Shown: piece after piece, positions 34,480 through 43,323 of the stretch
Position numbering within the stretch: the stretch's first letter is position 1
How the letters are laid out: every line of letters starts with the position of its first letter
NCBI GenBank assembly: GCA_963768585.1
Contig: CAVYIF010000012.1
Span: 48,105-112,104 of the forward strand
Length of the DNA: 64,000 bases
Direction of reading: 5' to 3'
DNA from: CAVUNY01 sp963768585
Lineage (GTDB): Bacteria > Chloroflexota > Anaerolineae > Anaerolineales > Anaerolineaceae
Program-made: the position numbers and the translations under genes
The notes under the pieces: model-generated
Databases searched by the model: none
What the model was told of the DNA's origin: nothing
What the model saw: the letters and a program-made list of their open reading frames with translations, nothing else

Positions 34480-35643
34480 ATGACTGACCATCAATCTTTT
34501 CACGGCTGTTACTATATGATGGGCATGGCCCTGGATGTACGGGATGTGGATGGCCAGCTGGCGGCAGCCGTCCCCGGTGTGCCTGCCGGCTTTGAAATCC
34601 TAATGGAACCCATCGACACCGACCGTTTTCGCCTTTACGGCGGCCCGTTAAACGGCTCAGTGGTGGAATTCGTCCGCGCAGATGGTGGCGAGGTCAGTGC
34701 TTTGCGCGCCGGGGAGTTCGAACTGACCAAAGTCTCGCCAGAGAACGCCAGGACCCTGCCGGTTACCGAAAGACTGCTTGCCCCGGACCTTGACCTGACC
34801 GCGGAGAAAGAAGCGGCGTTCAAGTCGCTGTTCCAGAACCTGCTTGCGAAAAACGACGGCGGCTGGGTGGATTATGATCTGCCCTACCCCAAATACGAAT
34901 TCATCCAATATCTCAATACCCAGGATGCCGTTATCTTTCACGGTTCGAACAATACCGGGATCGAGACCTTTTCTCCTGTCCGCACTTCGATGGAACTGTT
35001 CGACAAGTCCGGTAGAGGCAATCTCCAGGCAGTTTACGGCACGCACGATGGATTGTGGTCGATGTTCTTCGCAATTGTAAACCGCAAACAACTGCGCGGC
35101 AGCATCCGCAATGGGGTTATGAATTTCCACAACCGCGCCGGAGAAACGCTCTCCGTCTACAATTTCTCGATCAACCAGGACCAGCTTGCCGAACAGCCCT
35201 GGTGTGCGGGGGCCCTGTATTTGCTGCCGCGCGGCACCTTTGAACGCACAAAACTCTCTGAAGAAACCTATTCCAATGAATGGGTCAGCGAAGAAGCGGT
35301 TAAGCCGATCGCCAAACTGGCTCTGCAGCCCAAAGACTTCCCTTTTTTGAAGCAGATCGGAGGTCATGATGACGGGGAGCTCATCCGGTCCGGGGAATTG
35401 GCCAAAAATATCCGCGAGGCGGCCCTGAGTGCCGCATTGAAGGATGATCACTTTACGGTTCGCCTGCCGGTCGAGATGGATGGTCAACTCGAGGAATACA
35501 TCGAACTTCAGCGCAAGTACATGCCCGCGGCACGTTTTGGGATCAGCGTTTCCGATGATGCTGTCGTTTTGGAGATCTCCGCACTCCCGCCGGCCGTCCG
35601 CCAGCTGATCGCCAAAGAGTATGCGGATCTTCTCAACGGATGA
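34480..35643 (+). CDS. Unknown protein with faint ADP-ribosyltransferase-like signature
   Basis: 387 residues with no signal peptide or membrane helix. The central block reads AVIFHGSNNTGIETFSPVRT, LQAVYGTHDGLWSMFFAIVN and GALYLLPRGTFERTK. H-G-S near a strand, followed by V-Y-x-T-x-D-x2-W-x-FFA, is the arrangement of the first two motifs of some ADP-ribosyltransferase-like folds, but no third Glu motif is sure, so this is inference only. The N-terminal 100 residues look like a beta-rich binding domain (YYMMGMALDVRDVDGQLAA). GAGG precedes the ATG, and the gene follows the DDN gene by 30 bases. Confidence 0.6.
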   Translation: MTDHQSFHGCYYMMGMALDVRDVDGQLAAAVPGVPAGFEILMEPIDTDRFRLYGGPLNGSVVEFVRADGGEVSALRAGEFELTKVSPENARTLPVTERLLAPDLDLTAEKEAAFKSLFQNLLAKNDGGWVDYDLPYPKYEFIQYLNTQDAVIFHGSNNTGIETFSPVRTSMELFDKSGRGNLQAVYGTHDGLWSMFFAIVNRKQLRGSIRNGVMNFHNRAGETLSVYNFSINQDQLAEQPWCAGALYLLPRGTFERTKLSEETYSNEWVSEEAVKPIAKLALQPKDFPFLKQIGGHDDGELIRSGELAKNIREAALSAALKDDHFTVRLPVEMDGQLEEYIELQRKYMPAARFGISVSDDAVVLEISALPPAVRQLIAKEYADLLNG

Positions 35644-35831
35644 GAGACGCAATCCCGTTTAGCAGATTCACCAAATGTGTTGCTGATTTAAAAACTGATT
35701 GGATTGAAAGAAATGCGGGCGGCGCCCTCGGAAAGCACGCCACAACCTGCGCGGCGTAAGAAACTGGTAGGAGAACTCATCTTAATCAGCACATCCACTT
35801 TATAAATTTTTGTTAGAGGTGAGAAATTAGC

Positions 35832-36746
35832 ATGAACCAGCCGCAGACCTTTGAAACGACCAATTTTTCGATCCACCCAGATACCCGGATTGGGCACGTG
35901 GCCTTGAGCGTGGCCAACCTGGATAACCAGATTGCCTTTTACCAGCAGGCGCTGGGCTTTGTATTGCATTGGCGGGATGGAAATTCGGCCGGGTTAGGCG
36001 CGGGCGGGCACGACCTGCTGCGCCTGGTGGAAAGGCCCGGTTTTCACAGGGTTCAAAAGGTGACCGGGCTGTACCATTTCGCGGTATTGTTCCCCGACCG
36101 GCGCGAATTGGCGCGCGCCATGGCGCGCCTGTTCAGGCTCAAATATCAGAACTACCCGACCGACCATATCATGACCAAGACCACCTATCTGGATGATCCC
36201 GAAGGCAACGGCATCGAGCTGTACACCGAATCCCCCGAAGACGGCTGGATGGGCATGGAAAATGGCGAATATATCGCCCGCCGCGCGGACGGCTCGCTCA
36301 GCAACGGGCGCGAACCTCTGGATGTAGAAGCGCTGCTCGGTCACCTCACCGCTGATGACCGCCTGGATGTTCCCGCCCCTGCCGAAACACGCATCGGCCA
36401 CGTCCATTTGCACGTGAGCAACATAAACGAAGCTCTGGATTTCTACCACGGCGTGCTCGGTTTCGACGTGATGGGCAACGCCAAAACCATGCGCGCGGCT
36501 TTCGTTTCAGCCGGCGGGTACCACCACCATATCGGCCTGAACACCTGGCAGGGTGAAGGCGCTCCGCCTCCCCCACCGGATGCGCTCGGCCTGCGGTATT
36601 TTTCGGTAGAACTGCCCGACCAGCCCGCGCTGGATGAAGTTCTGGCGCGGGTCGAAAAGGCGGGCATTCCTGCCAACCAGACCAAGGACGGCCTGCTCGT
36701 TTCCGACCCTTCTCAAAACGGCGTCGTTTTGACTCTCAAAGGCTGA
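35832..36746 (+). CDS. VOC-family ring-cleavage dioxygenase-like protein (CatE type)
   Basis: 304 residues with two glyoxalase/VOC modules (about 17-145 and 178-300): IGHVALSVANLDNQIAFYQQ and ALGFVLHWRD in the first, IGHVHLHVSNINEALDFYHG and VLGFDVMGN in the second. Candidate metal ligands are His of IGHVAL, His of TGLYHFAVLFP and Glu of GNGIELYTESPEDGW in the first module, and His of GHVHLHV in the second. Similar proteins are called catechol 2,3-dioxygenases (CatE). GAGGTGAG precedes the ATG. A terminator follows. Confidence 0.88.
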   Translation: MNQPQTFETTNFSIHPDTRIGHVALSVANLDNQIAFYQQALGFVLHWRDGNSAGLGAGGHDLLRLVERPGFHRVQKVTGLYHFAVLFPDRRELARAMARLFRLKYQNYPTDHIMTKTTYLDDPEGNGIELYTESPEDGWMGMENGEYIARRADGSLSNGREPLDVEALLGHLTADDRLDVPAPAETRIGHVHLHVSNINEALDFYHGVLGFDVMGNAKTMRAAFVSAGGYHHHIGLNTWQGEGAPPPPPDALGLRYFSVELPDQPALDEVLARVEKAGIPANQTKDGLLVSDPSQNGVVLTLKG

Positions 36747-36802
36747 TCGACGGGTTAAAATAATCCAGATCGATGCCTTGTTTTTCGGGTGTACGATCAT
36801 CC

Positions 36803-36838
36803 AAAAAGCGCTTTCCATTGCACAGGAAAGCGCTTTTT
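36803..36838 (+). terminator. Intrinsic terminator after the VOC gene
   Basis: 14-bp arms (36803-36816 and 36825-36838) with an 8-base loop. The right arm ends in a T6 tract. It lies 57 bases after the stop. Confidence 0.8.
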
Positions 36839-37029
36839 TGAAGAAACTCACGCTTTGTTAAACCAGGAATGCTTCCCATAAAAAGGGATATAATGCGTTT
36901 AAGCGTTTCTTAGGGGTATCCAAGGAATTCAAACCGCCAAAATCGCTGCCCGGTAAAATCCTGGCATGCCAAATAAACCGTCTGGTACGAAATGGTTAAC
37001 AAACTTTCAATTCATAGGAAAGGGTTGCT

Positions 37030-37652
37030 ATGCCGGGAAAAGCTCATAAAACGCAGAAGCCAGACCAGGCCACGAGCCGTGGCCTTGTTCGGCTCGTTTT
37101 CTTCAGTGATGCCGTATTTGCGATCCGATCACCATATGAGCCCTTGATATCCGGCTGCCTTTCACTGGAAGCGACCTGAATGACGGCCAGCTGGCAGCCG
37201 CATTGCTGTCGATCTGGCCAAAATATATCGGGTATATGCTCAGCTTTCTGGTGATTGGCTCTTACTGGATCAGCCACCACCGCAAATTTCGCTATATCCG
37301 GCGCTATGATCGGCGCCTGATTCTCCTCAATTTGCTTTTGCTGATGGTCATTGCCTTTATCCCATTTCCCACCACTGTGCTCAGCGAGTATGGAAATCGA
37401 ACCGCCACTATATTTTACGCCTCCGTAATGGTTCTCGGCGGTCTGCTGTCGGTGCTGATCTGGTGGTATGCGGCTTATAAAAACCGCCTGATCGATCCCA
37501 ATATGGATGTGAAACAGCGCCGTAAAGAAATACAGGTGCCCCTGGTGACGACAGGTATATTTCTGCTTTCGATTGGCATCTCATTTATCGATCCCAACAT
37601 CGCCCGGTTCTTCTGGATCTTGATTTTCGCAGCCAACGTTTTGTTTCGATAA
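37030..37652 (+). pseudogene. TMEM175-family channel gene, damaged second copy
   Basis: The N-terminal frame gives SRGLVRLVFFSDAVFAI. After adding one base near 37126 it would read AIT, then meet TGA (in ACC ATA TGA GCC), then ALDIRLPFTGSDLNDGQLAA. The long frame continues LLSIWPKYIGYMLSFLVIGS, YWISHHRKFRYIRRYD and IDPNIARFFWILIF. The protein is closely parallel to the intact copy at 27273-27908. A frameshift plus an in-frame stop argue for real loss, although the stop could be part of one local error. Confidence 0.7.
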
Positions 37653-37764
37653 ATCGGCAGGATCCACAATAGATGCTTTGACCGGCGAAATATAGACTTG
37701 CTTGGGGCCGGACTATCGTTATATAATTAGATCAACAAAATCCAAATTATATAACGAGGACCTA

Positions 37765-38574
37765 ATGCAGTACGATTTTGATCAACTCGATTATCTGTTT
37801 GACCTGCGCGGGTACATTATCCTTGAAAATGCCGTCTCGCCCGCCCTGGTGGAGCGCTTAAACTCGGCGATCGATCCATATCTGGATCTGCAGTATATGC
37901 AGTGGCGCGGGAATGTTCAGCGCTTCGACAACAACGGCGATGCGGGCATCGAGCTGCAAAATATCGTGGAAGGCGGCAAGCCGTTTGAAGAGCTGATCGA
38001 TCATCCGGCCTGGTACGACCGCTTGTTGCGCTACTGCGGAGAAAAAGATTCCTACGTTGAAGGTCTTTTTATCGACGAGTGTTTCGCGTCCATTCGCCGC
38101 CAGGGCGGGTTCTTCCCCGTCCATTCCGGCAATCAGGACGGCGTGGTGCGCAATCAATACCGCTTTGTGAACAACATGTTCCGCTGCGGGCAGGTCAACA
38201 TTTTGCTGGCGCTTACCGACGTGGGGCCGGGTGACGGCGCCACGATGGCCGTCCCCGGAAGTCACAAGTCCAATTTCGCCCACCCGGATATGTTGAAATC
38301 CTGGGAAGAACGCAAACATATGGATGCGATGGTCGGGGCAGTGGAAATCCACCTCAAGAAAGGGGATGCCTTGATGTTTGTCGATGGGCTGGCACATGGC
38401 GCCTCGACCCGGACCAACCCAGGGGAACGCAGGGTGGTTATCTATCGCTACGGGCCGACCTGGGGAAATACGCGTTATGGCTATCGCTACTCCCCCGATC
38501 TGCTCAACCGTCTCACCCCGGCCCGGCGCAAAATTCTGGAACCCATTCAGCCCCGCTACCCGAACCCGCAGTAG
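37765..38574 (+). CDS. Phytanoyl-CoA dioxygenase (PhyH) family protein
   Basis: About 269 residues from MQYDFDQLDYLFDLRGYIIL; GAGGACC precedes this ATG. Non-haem Fe(II)/2-oxoglutarate oxygenase of the PhyH family: FDLRGYIILENAVSPALVER at the start, a probable metal-binding region around FFPVHSGNQDG, LLALTDVGPGDGATMAVPGS, HKSNFAHPD, and a distal His in DGLAHGASTRTNPGERRVVI with the 2-oxoglutarate-binding Arg. The substrate is unknown. The gene ends 60 bases before the transposon end at 38635. Confidence 0.87.
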   Translation: MQYDFDQLDYLFDLRGYIILENAVSPALVERLNSAIDPYLDLQYMQWRGNVQRFDNNGDAGIELQNIVEGGKPFEELIDHPAWYDRLLRYCGEKDSYVEGLFIDECFASIRRQGGFFPVHSGNQDGVVRNQYRFVNNMFRCGQVNILLALTDVGPGDGATMAVPGSHKSNFAHPDMLKSWEERKHMDAMVGAVEIHLKKGDALMFVDGLAHGASTRTNPGERRVVIYRYGPTWGNTRYGYRYSPDLLNRLTPARRKILEPIQPRYPNPQ

Positions 38575-38634
38575 CATTTAATAGACCTCGCTCTAAACGA
38601 CCGGCCTGCCGGTTTTCGAGCGGCTGTATTCAAT

Positions 38635-38668
38635 CTAGTGGTTTGTCAAAATTCAAATTCATAATTGG
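38635..38668 (+). repeat. Left inverted repeat of the IS630-type transposon
   Basis: The first 17 bases, CTAGTGGTTTGTCAAAA, match the right end exactly in inverse orientation. 13 of the following 17 also match, ending in ATTGG on both sides. Confidence 0.8.
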
Positions 38669-38873
38669 TTGGGCTTACTTTTCCAAAAATACGTTTCCTT
38701 GAATCTATAACAATCCGTTTATAATCCTTTTACCCCCAATTTTCTAAATCCTAGGTTTGAAATAAATGTTAAACCGGCATCCTCCTGCTTATTTGTCTAT
38801 TTTTAAATCAAATCAGAAAATATTTGAATATAAGCCCCTTGGGCTGCGTTTTAATAGCAGATAGGAGAAATGG

Positions 38874-39454
38874 ATGACGAATATAGAAGACCTCATCAGA
38901 CAGTCCTCTCCGGGTGATTCCCGTCTTTACGAAGCATTAATGAACAATTATTACAATTTTATCTATCGCCTGACATATACGATTTTGAATGACGCTTGTG
39001 AAGGAGATGATGCGGCTCAAGAAACAATTATCCGCGCTTACAATCATTTAGGTACTTATCAAGTGGGTACAAATATCAAAAGTTGGTTGGCAAGGATAGC
39101 GATAAATATCTGCCGAGATAAACTTCGACGGATGAAAACTCGTAAGCGTTTACAAGAGGTATTGAAGTTATTTTCCTGGCAAGCAGCCCAAGAAGCACAT
39201 TCCCCGAGGAAGGCATTATCCGTAATGAGAGATCGAAAACGATCCTAAGTTTAGTGGAGGAACTCGATGAAAAGCACCGCCTGCCTATCTTACTTCGCTA
39301 TGTTCAAGATATGAGTATCGCTGAAATTGCTCAGACACTCGACCTGAAAGAAGGAACGGTGCTTTCTCGTCTACATTATGCCCATCTAAAGCTGCGCAAC
39401 AGGTTGGTCATGTTTACACAGGATCAAAAATCAATTATGGAGGGTTTAGAATGA
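38874..39454 (+). pseudogene. ECF-type sigma-70 factor, single-base frameshift
   Basis: About 193 residues when joined. Region 2 is in the first frame: LYEALMNNYYNFIYRLTYTI, DAAQETIIRAYNHLGTYQ, NIKSWLARIAINICRDKLRR. Region 4 is in the second: EKHRLPILLRYVQDMSIAEI, AQTLDLKEGTVLSRLHYAHL. The frames meet at a C4 run (39202-39205); one more C gives HSPEEGIIRNERSKTILSLV. This is an extracytoplasmic-function sigma factor that would direct RNA polymerase to its own regulon. The stop overlaps the anti-sigma ATG (ATGA), so the two are translated together. ATAGGAG precedes the ATG. An assembly indel is the simplest reason for the shift. Confidence 0.85.
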
Positions 39455-40689
39455 CTCCCCTCACTCATCATCAAGCACAAGAAATGATTCTATTGGGGCG
39501 GGAAGTTCCGGCTTCAGACCAGGCAGCTCTGTTGAATCACCTCTCAATTTGTCCAGACTGCCAGTCCTTTGCATCTCTCACTGGAGAACTCCATAAAATA
39601 TTACCCACCCTCTATCCATCCTCCGCCTTTTCACCCCAAGAAATTCGCACAAAAACAACAGAAACCCAACCTATTTTGAGGAGAAATGCTATGGCTACCA
39701 AGATTTTCGGCGGAATACGTCAGAGTTTCATATACTCATTAGCAGTTGTGCTGTTCGTGGCAATGATTTTTGTAATTTTCACTTCCTTGCCGGAGCAATC
39801 TCCAAGTAAAACAGGTGGAGCAGGAAAAGTACCTCTACCATTGGCAACAGACTTGCCAACAGAAACAGTCAGTCCTTCGCTGACCCCGATGCTTGCTCCG
39901 ACCGAAACCCACATCCCAGTTGACTTGAGCCAAGCTCATGTATCGAAGGAGACTTTTACTGACCCGAATGGGGAACAATGGACTGCGGAAATGCTCTACC
40001 TCCTTCATAATGAGACTGGGACGAGTGAATCTCCTGACGAGGAATATCACAAGGTAACAGTCCACGGGGCGTCTGGAGCAGAGTGGGTGTACGAGCAGTG
40101 GATAAAAGCAAATACCGCCCGAACTTCTTGGAGTAATTTGAAATGGGTGGGGGAAAGTTTATATTGGTATGAAAATGTCTCAACGATGAATATTCCCTCA
40201 ATGGATTGGTCAACGAACCTGCGGGTGATGAACCTAAAAACAGGTGAAGTAAAGAGCATCCCCGGTTTTGGCCCAGACTGGCAGAGTCAAATGGTTTTCG
40301 CACCGGATCGAGATTCGTTTGCTTATCTCGATGGAACGACGCTTGTGATTAGAGAGCTGAGAACAAACGGGATTGGTGAGGAAATTCAGCGTATACCCTT
40401 TGAACCTATTGATCGAAAATCATGGTATGCTTGGGCGCTCGTCTTTCAGCCAGAAGACAATGGCGTCGTAATGATGCAACGTAGCCCAGCCAATCAGATG
40501 AACCATGTTGACGCAGTTTTCTTTGATATAAAGAAAAACCGGGCTTTCCAACAGAGCATTCCGAAAGGATACCAGTTTTACGATATAACAACATCTGGAA
40601 AAGTCGAGCTGCGTGGCTCAGATGGAAAAAATTACTTGCTTGATATATTTAACGGTTCTATCGAACCAGTGGCGCTTCAACCGAATTAG
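39451..40689 (+). CDS. Membrane anti-sigma factor with zinc-finger ZAS domain
   Basis: 412 residues. The N-terminal ZAS domain has the HxxxCxxC motif (His30, Cys34, Cys37 in LLNHLSICPDCQSF), which holds zinc and binds the sigma factor. One membrane helix lies at about 91-112 (SFIYSLAVVLFVAMIFVIF). The outer part has a Ser/Pro/Thr linker and then about 280 residues with repeated beta blades (LRVMNLKTGEVKSIPGFG, RDSFAYLDGTTLVIREL, FDIKKNRAFQQSIPKGYQ) resembling a propeller sensor. It overlaps the sigma gene by 4 bases. It would keep the sigma factor inactive until an outside signal arrives. Confidence 0.9.
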   Translation: MTPLTHHQAQEMILLGREVPASDQAALLNHLSICPDCQSFASLTGELHKILPTLYPSSAFSPQEIRTKTTETQPILRRNAMATKIFGGIRQSFIYSLAVVLFVAMIFVIFTSLPEQSPSKTGGAGKVPLPLATDLPTETVSPSLTPMLAPTETHIPVDLSQAHVSKETFTDPNGEQWTAEMLYLLHNETGTSESPDEEYHKVTVHGASGAEWVYEQWIKANTARTSWSNLKWVGESLYWYENVSTMNIPSMDWSTNLRVMNLKTGEVKSIPGFGPDWQSQMVFAPDRDSFAYLDGTTLVIRELRTNGIGEEIQRIPFEPIDRKSWYAWALVFQPEDNGVVMMQRSPANQMNHVDAVFFDIKKNRAFQQSIPKGYQFYDITTSGKVELRGSDGKNYLLDIFNGSIEPVALQPN

Positions 40690-40768
40690 GGTGTATGGAA
40701 TGCAAGCCCTTTTCTAAGGATTACTCTGAGTTTATTCGTAAATCCTCGTAATTGTGCGGAAAATCAAT

Positions 40769-40808
40769 ATTACCTCCCGCTAATTGATAATCCTTGGTGG
40801 GAGGTAAT
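40769..40808. terminator. Hairpin between the anti-sigma and IS630 transposase genes
   Basis: Arms ATTACCTCCC (40769-40778) and its complement (40799-40808) lie 80 bases after the anti-sigma stop and 30 bases before the transposase stop. The loop is 20 bases and there is no T-run, so its role is uncertain. Confidence 0.35.
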
Positions 40809-41173
40809 GTTATTAGAAAAGCGATACTGGTTTTATGTCAAACGCGAATTATTGGATAGAGGTGTTTTAATTTGATACGTGCATCCGATGTCTTGAATCG
40901 CCAGTCTATCTTCACGAACTTCGCGTTCCGGTCATCCTGCCAAGCCTTCACTTCTGCTTCTAATTTCAGTTTTGTCGAAATGCGGCGGCTGAGACATTGC
41001 CGAATTAAGACGCCTAGTTCAATCTCCGCCATATTAAGCCAACTGCCATGTTTTGGGGTAAAGTGAAACTCAAAACGCTCAACTAATCGTCTGGCTTCGT
41101 CTGGTTCAAACGTTTCATAAAAAGAAGCGGGGGAATGAGTGTTTAAATTGTCTAATACAACCACGATCTGGAG

Positions 41174-42058
41174 TTACCCCACTTTAGTGGACGGGTAATG
41201 TCTTGGCGAAATAATAAGATGGGCATGCAACCCCTCGAACTGAATGGGTGAGACATAGCCCAGGGCAGAGTGCAGACGATGGGGATTGTACCAGCCTTCG
41301 ATAAAGGTGAACACCGCCTGGCGTGCTTGTGAGGTTGAAGAGAAGGTTTCCCGATCCAGCAATTCACACTCCAAGGTGGCAAAGAAGCTTTCACACAGGG
41401 CGTTATCGAAACAGTCACCGATTGAGCCCATGGAGGGTCGGACACCTTTTTCTTGGCAGCGCTTGCCAAAAGCCAGTGAGGTGTACTGACTACCATGATC
41501 GGAGTGGTGAATCACCGCTTTTGGACGGCGCTGCCTGACAGCCATCGCCAACGCATCCAGCACCAGTTGGGTACGTAGATGAGTGGCCATCGCCCATCCG
41601 ACGATCCGACGGCTCCAGGCGTCTAACACCACCGCCAGATACAGCCAACCTGCCCAGGTCGGAACATAGGTGATATCGGCCACCCACAGGCGATTGGGTC
41701 CTGAGGCGCTGAAGTCGCGCTGCACCAGATCGGGAGCGACAGGGGCCCCTGGCTGGCGCTGTGTGGTGCCAAACCGTCTGCGGCGGCTGACCCCTTGCAG
41801 GTTGGCCGTGCGCATCAGACGCGCCACGCGCTTGCAACCCACATGCACCCCTTCCTTGCCCAGTTCGGCGTGGATCCGCGGGGCTCCATACGTCCCTTTG
41901 GAGCGGCTGTGGATGCGCTTGATCCGTTCGGTCAGTGTCTTATCTGTCTGCGACCGCCGGGACGGCTGCCGCTTGCGCCACGCATAGTACCCGCTGGTGG
42001 AGACTTCCAGCACTCGGCACATCGTGGTAATCGGATATTGCTCCTGGTGCGCTTTCAC
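41174..42058 (-). CDS. IS3-family transposase OrfB (second element)
   Basis: 294 residues with the complete DDE core: Asp in LWVADITYVPTWAGW, Asp in IHHSDHGSQYTSLAFG, Glu in NALCESFFATLECELLD. The N-terminal part has KGTYGAPRIHAELGKEGVHV and CKRVARLMRTANLQGVSRRR. The frame is open upstream of the ATG (QVYEFVKAHQEQYP), so translation probably arrives by a -1 shift from orfA. It is intact. Confidence 0.92.
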   Translation of the reverse strand: MKAHQEQYPITTMCRVLEVSTSGYYAWRKRQPSRRSQTDKTLTERIKRIHSRSKGTYGAPRIHAELGKEGVHVGCKRVARLMRTANLQGVSRRRRFGTTQRQPGAPVAPDLVQRDFSASGPNRLWVADITYVPTWAGWLYLAVVLDAWSRRIVGWAMATHLRTQLVLDALAMAVRQRRPKAVIHHSDHGSQYTSLAFGKRCQEKGVRPSMGSIGDCFDNALCESFFATLECELLDRETFSSTSQARQAVFTFIEGWYNPHRLHSALGYVSPIQFEGLHAHLIISPRHYPSTKVG

Positions 42059-42369
42059 GAACTCGTAGACTTGGGTGGTACCGAGCCGGTCTCCTGTGCG
42101 AACCAGGCGGCTGCTTTTGCCAGGATCTCCCGCTCTATCCGCAACTGCTTATTCTCGCGTCGTAAACGGGCTAATTCCTGCTTTTCGTCTGTGCTCAGGC
42201 CATCCCTGCGTTGACCGTTGTCGATCTCAGCCTGTTTGACCCAATTCCGGCTACTCTCGGCAGTGGGCTCGAATTCCTGAGCTAATTCATTGGGTGTACG
42301 TCCAGCACGCACCAGCTCAACCATTTGCTGGCGAAACGCTGGATCGTACGGTGTATGACTTCTTGGCAT
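42055..42369 (-). CDS. IS3-family transposase OrfA (second element)
   Basis: 104 residues: helix-turn-helix (YDPAFRQQMVELVRAGRTPN, ELAQEFEPTAESSRNWVKQA) and a coiled coil (KQELARLRRENKQLRIEREI). It overlaps orfB by 4 bases. No long A run is present, so the shift site differs from that of the first IS3 element. Confidence 0.9.
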   Translation of the reverse strand: MPRSHTPYDPAFRQQMVELVRAGRTPNELAQEFEPTAESSRNWVKQAEIDNGQRRDGLSTDEKQELARLRRENKQLRIEREILAKAAAWFAQETGSVPPKSTSS

Positions 42370-43279
42370 TTTTTCCTTTCCTTTCTGCCAAGCTTACCAC
42401 TATCCACTTTACCGGGTCAACTTCAATCTTCTTCGCATCAGGATAATTGACATCGGCCAGCTTGCGCATCGCCTCAGCCCCATCTTTACGAGTGCGATGA
42501 TCCGTTACCTTTACATAGCGCTTGCCCGCTAAGGGTTCAAAAAACATAAACAGGTCCGCAACCCCTTCCCTCTGGTACTCGTAATCTACGCGCTCAGGCT
42601 TGCCAGGTAACATTGGAAGCGGTTCTACGACATCTGCCAATAGCTGTTTACTGGTCTCATCCATGCAAATCTGGGGGCGTTGCGGGTCATAGGGTTGAGT
42701 ATAGACTTCTAATACATCCTCCATATTACAGACAAATGCTGCATTGGCCTTGGGTGGAATGCAATATTGTTCTTTCAGCCAAGGCTTAAGTTCATTTTTT
42801 TTAGCGTTGTGCGAATGGTCTCATGTGAGACTCTCTCGACAATCTCCAATTTCACAAATCGTTCTTGTAACAACCGCAATGTCCAGCGGTCGTATCCCTC
42901 GGGAACTTCACCACATACTAATGCAATTAAATGCGCTTCCGCATGCCCATCTAAACGATGTTCATATTCCCGTTCTGGCTTTTTTCGGTTCAGTGCCTTC
43001 TCCAATCCACCTTCGCTAAAGGCTTTCCGGATATTGGTGACCGTCACAGCATTAACATCAAATGCATTACAAATCGTCTCGTAGCTCCAATTCAGCCCAC
43101 CTTCACTACAATCCGACTTTAACAGAATTCTGGCTCGTTGAATTTTCCGAGCAGGAGCGTTACCAGCTGAAACCAGTTTTTCGAGATATGTCCGTTCTTC
43201 GCTACTAAGAGAAACAAAATATTTCTGGTTCATTTACCTTTTCCTTGAAAGAGTTTTCTCTCAAGGAGCAAGTTCCGTA

Positions 43280-43313
43280 CCAATTTTGATTTTCACTTTT
43301 GACAAACCACTAG
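43280..43313 (-). repeat. Right inverted repeat of the IS630-type transposon
   Basis: TTTTGACAAACCACTAG at 43297-43313 is the exact inverse of the left end at 38635-38651, with weaker pairing on to 43280. It lies 47 bases upstream of the transposase start, the usual place for an IS630 end. Confidence 0.8.
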
Positions 43314-43323
43314 ATCCTTCGCA

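Larger units (their letters stand above)
41169..42425 (-). mobile_element. IS3-family insertion sequence (second copy) inside the IS630 transposase
   Basis: 1257 bases with terminal repeats TGGAGTTACCC at the left and the complement of TGAAGTTGACCC at the right. It is flanked by a direct repeat ATC (41166-41168 and 42426-42428), the 3-bp target duplication usual for IS3. It has leftward orfA and orfB and a higher G+C than its IS630 host. It is not the same element as the copy at 4196-5460, since termini and proteins differ. Confidence 0.92.
40838..43233 (-). pseudogene. IS630-family transposase, split by IS3 insertion
   Basis: Three parts. 43233-42775 holds the helix-turn-helix region (LSSEERTYLEKLVSAGNAPA, WSYETICNAFDVNAVTVTNI). 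A -1 shift on an A8 run (42795-42802) leads to NELKPWLKEQYCIPPKANAA and the first catalytic Asp (ICMDETSKQLL). After the IS3 insert, 41164-40838 holds the second Asp (VVLDNLNTHSPASFYE), HFTPKHGSWLNMAEIELGVL with the third acidic residue, and the stop. Excision of 41169-42425 plus one ATC copy restores YPDAKKIVVVLDNLNTH in frame. The element cannot make its own transposase now. Confidence 0.85.
38635..43313. mobile_element. IS630-type transposon carrying an ECF sigma/anti-sigma pair and an inserted IS3 element
   Basis: The region is bounded by an imperfect inverted repeat: CTAGTGGTTTGTCAAAA at 38635-38651 and its exact complement at 43297-43313, extending to about 34 bp with four mismatches. 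Both ends carry TA inside CTAG, as expected for IS630/Tc1-type insertion at TA. Inside are, left to right, the sigma factor, the anti-sigma factor, and a leftward IS630 transposase that is split by IS3 (41169-42425). The block is clearly more AT-rich than its surroundings, except for the IS3 insert. IS630 elements usually carry only the transposase, so the extra genes look like cargo. Confidence 0.65.

Noticed and set aside
34657..35652. 331-codon minus-strand frame
   Set aside because: The plus-strand frame has a ribosome site and ordered protein character; the minus frame does not.
38652..38873. Possible small gene between the transposon end and the sigma factor
   Set aside because: No frame with a ribosome site; it is AT-rich leader sequence.
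40826..40844. Possible internal IS630 end (TGGTTTTATGTCAAACG)
   Set aside because: It matches the transposon end only with a 3-base insertion and lacks the flanking CTAG, while the repeat at 38635 matches over 34 bp. Kept as an alternative in the findings but not annotated.
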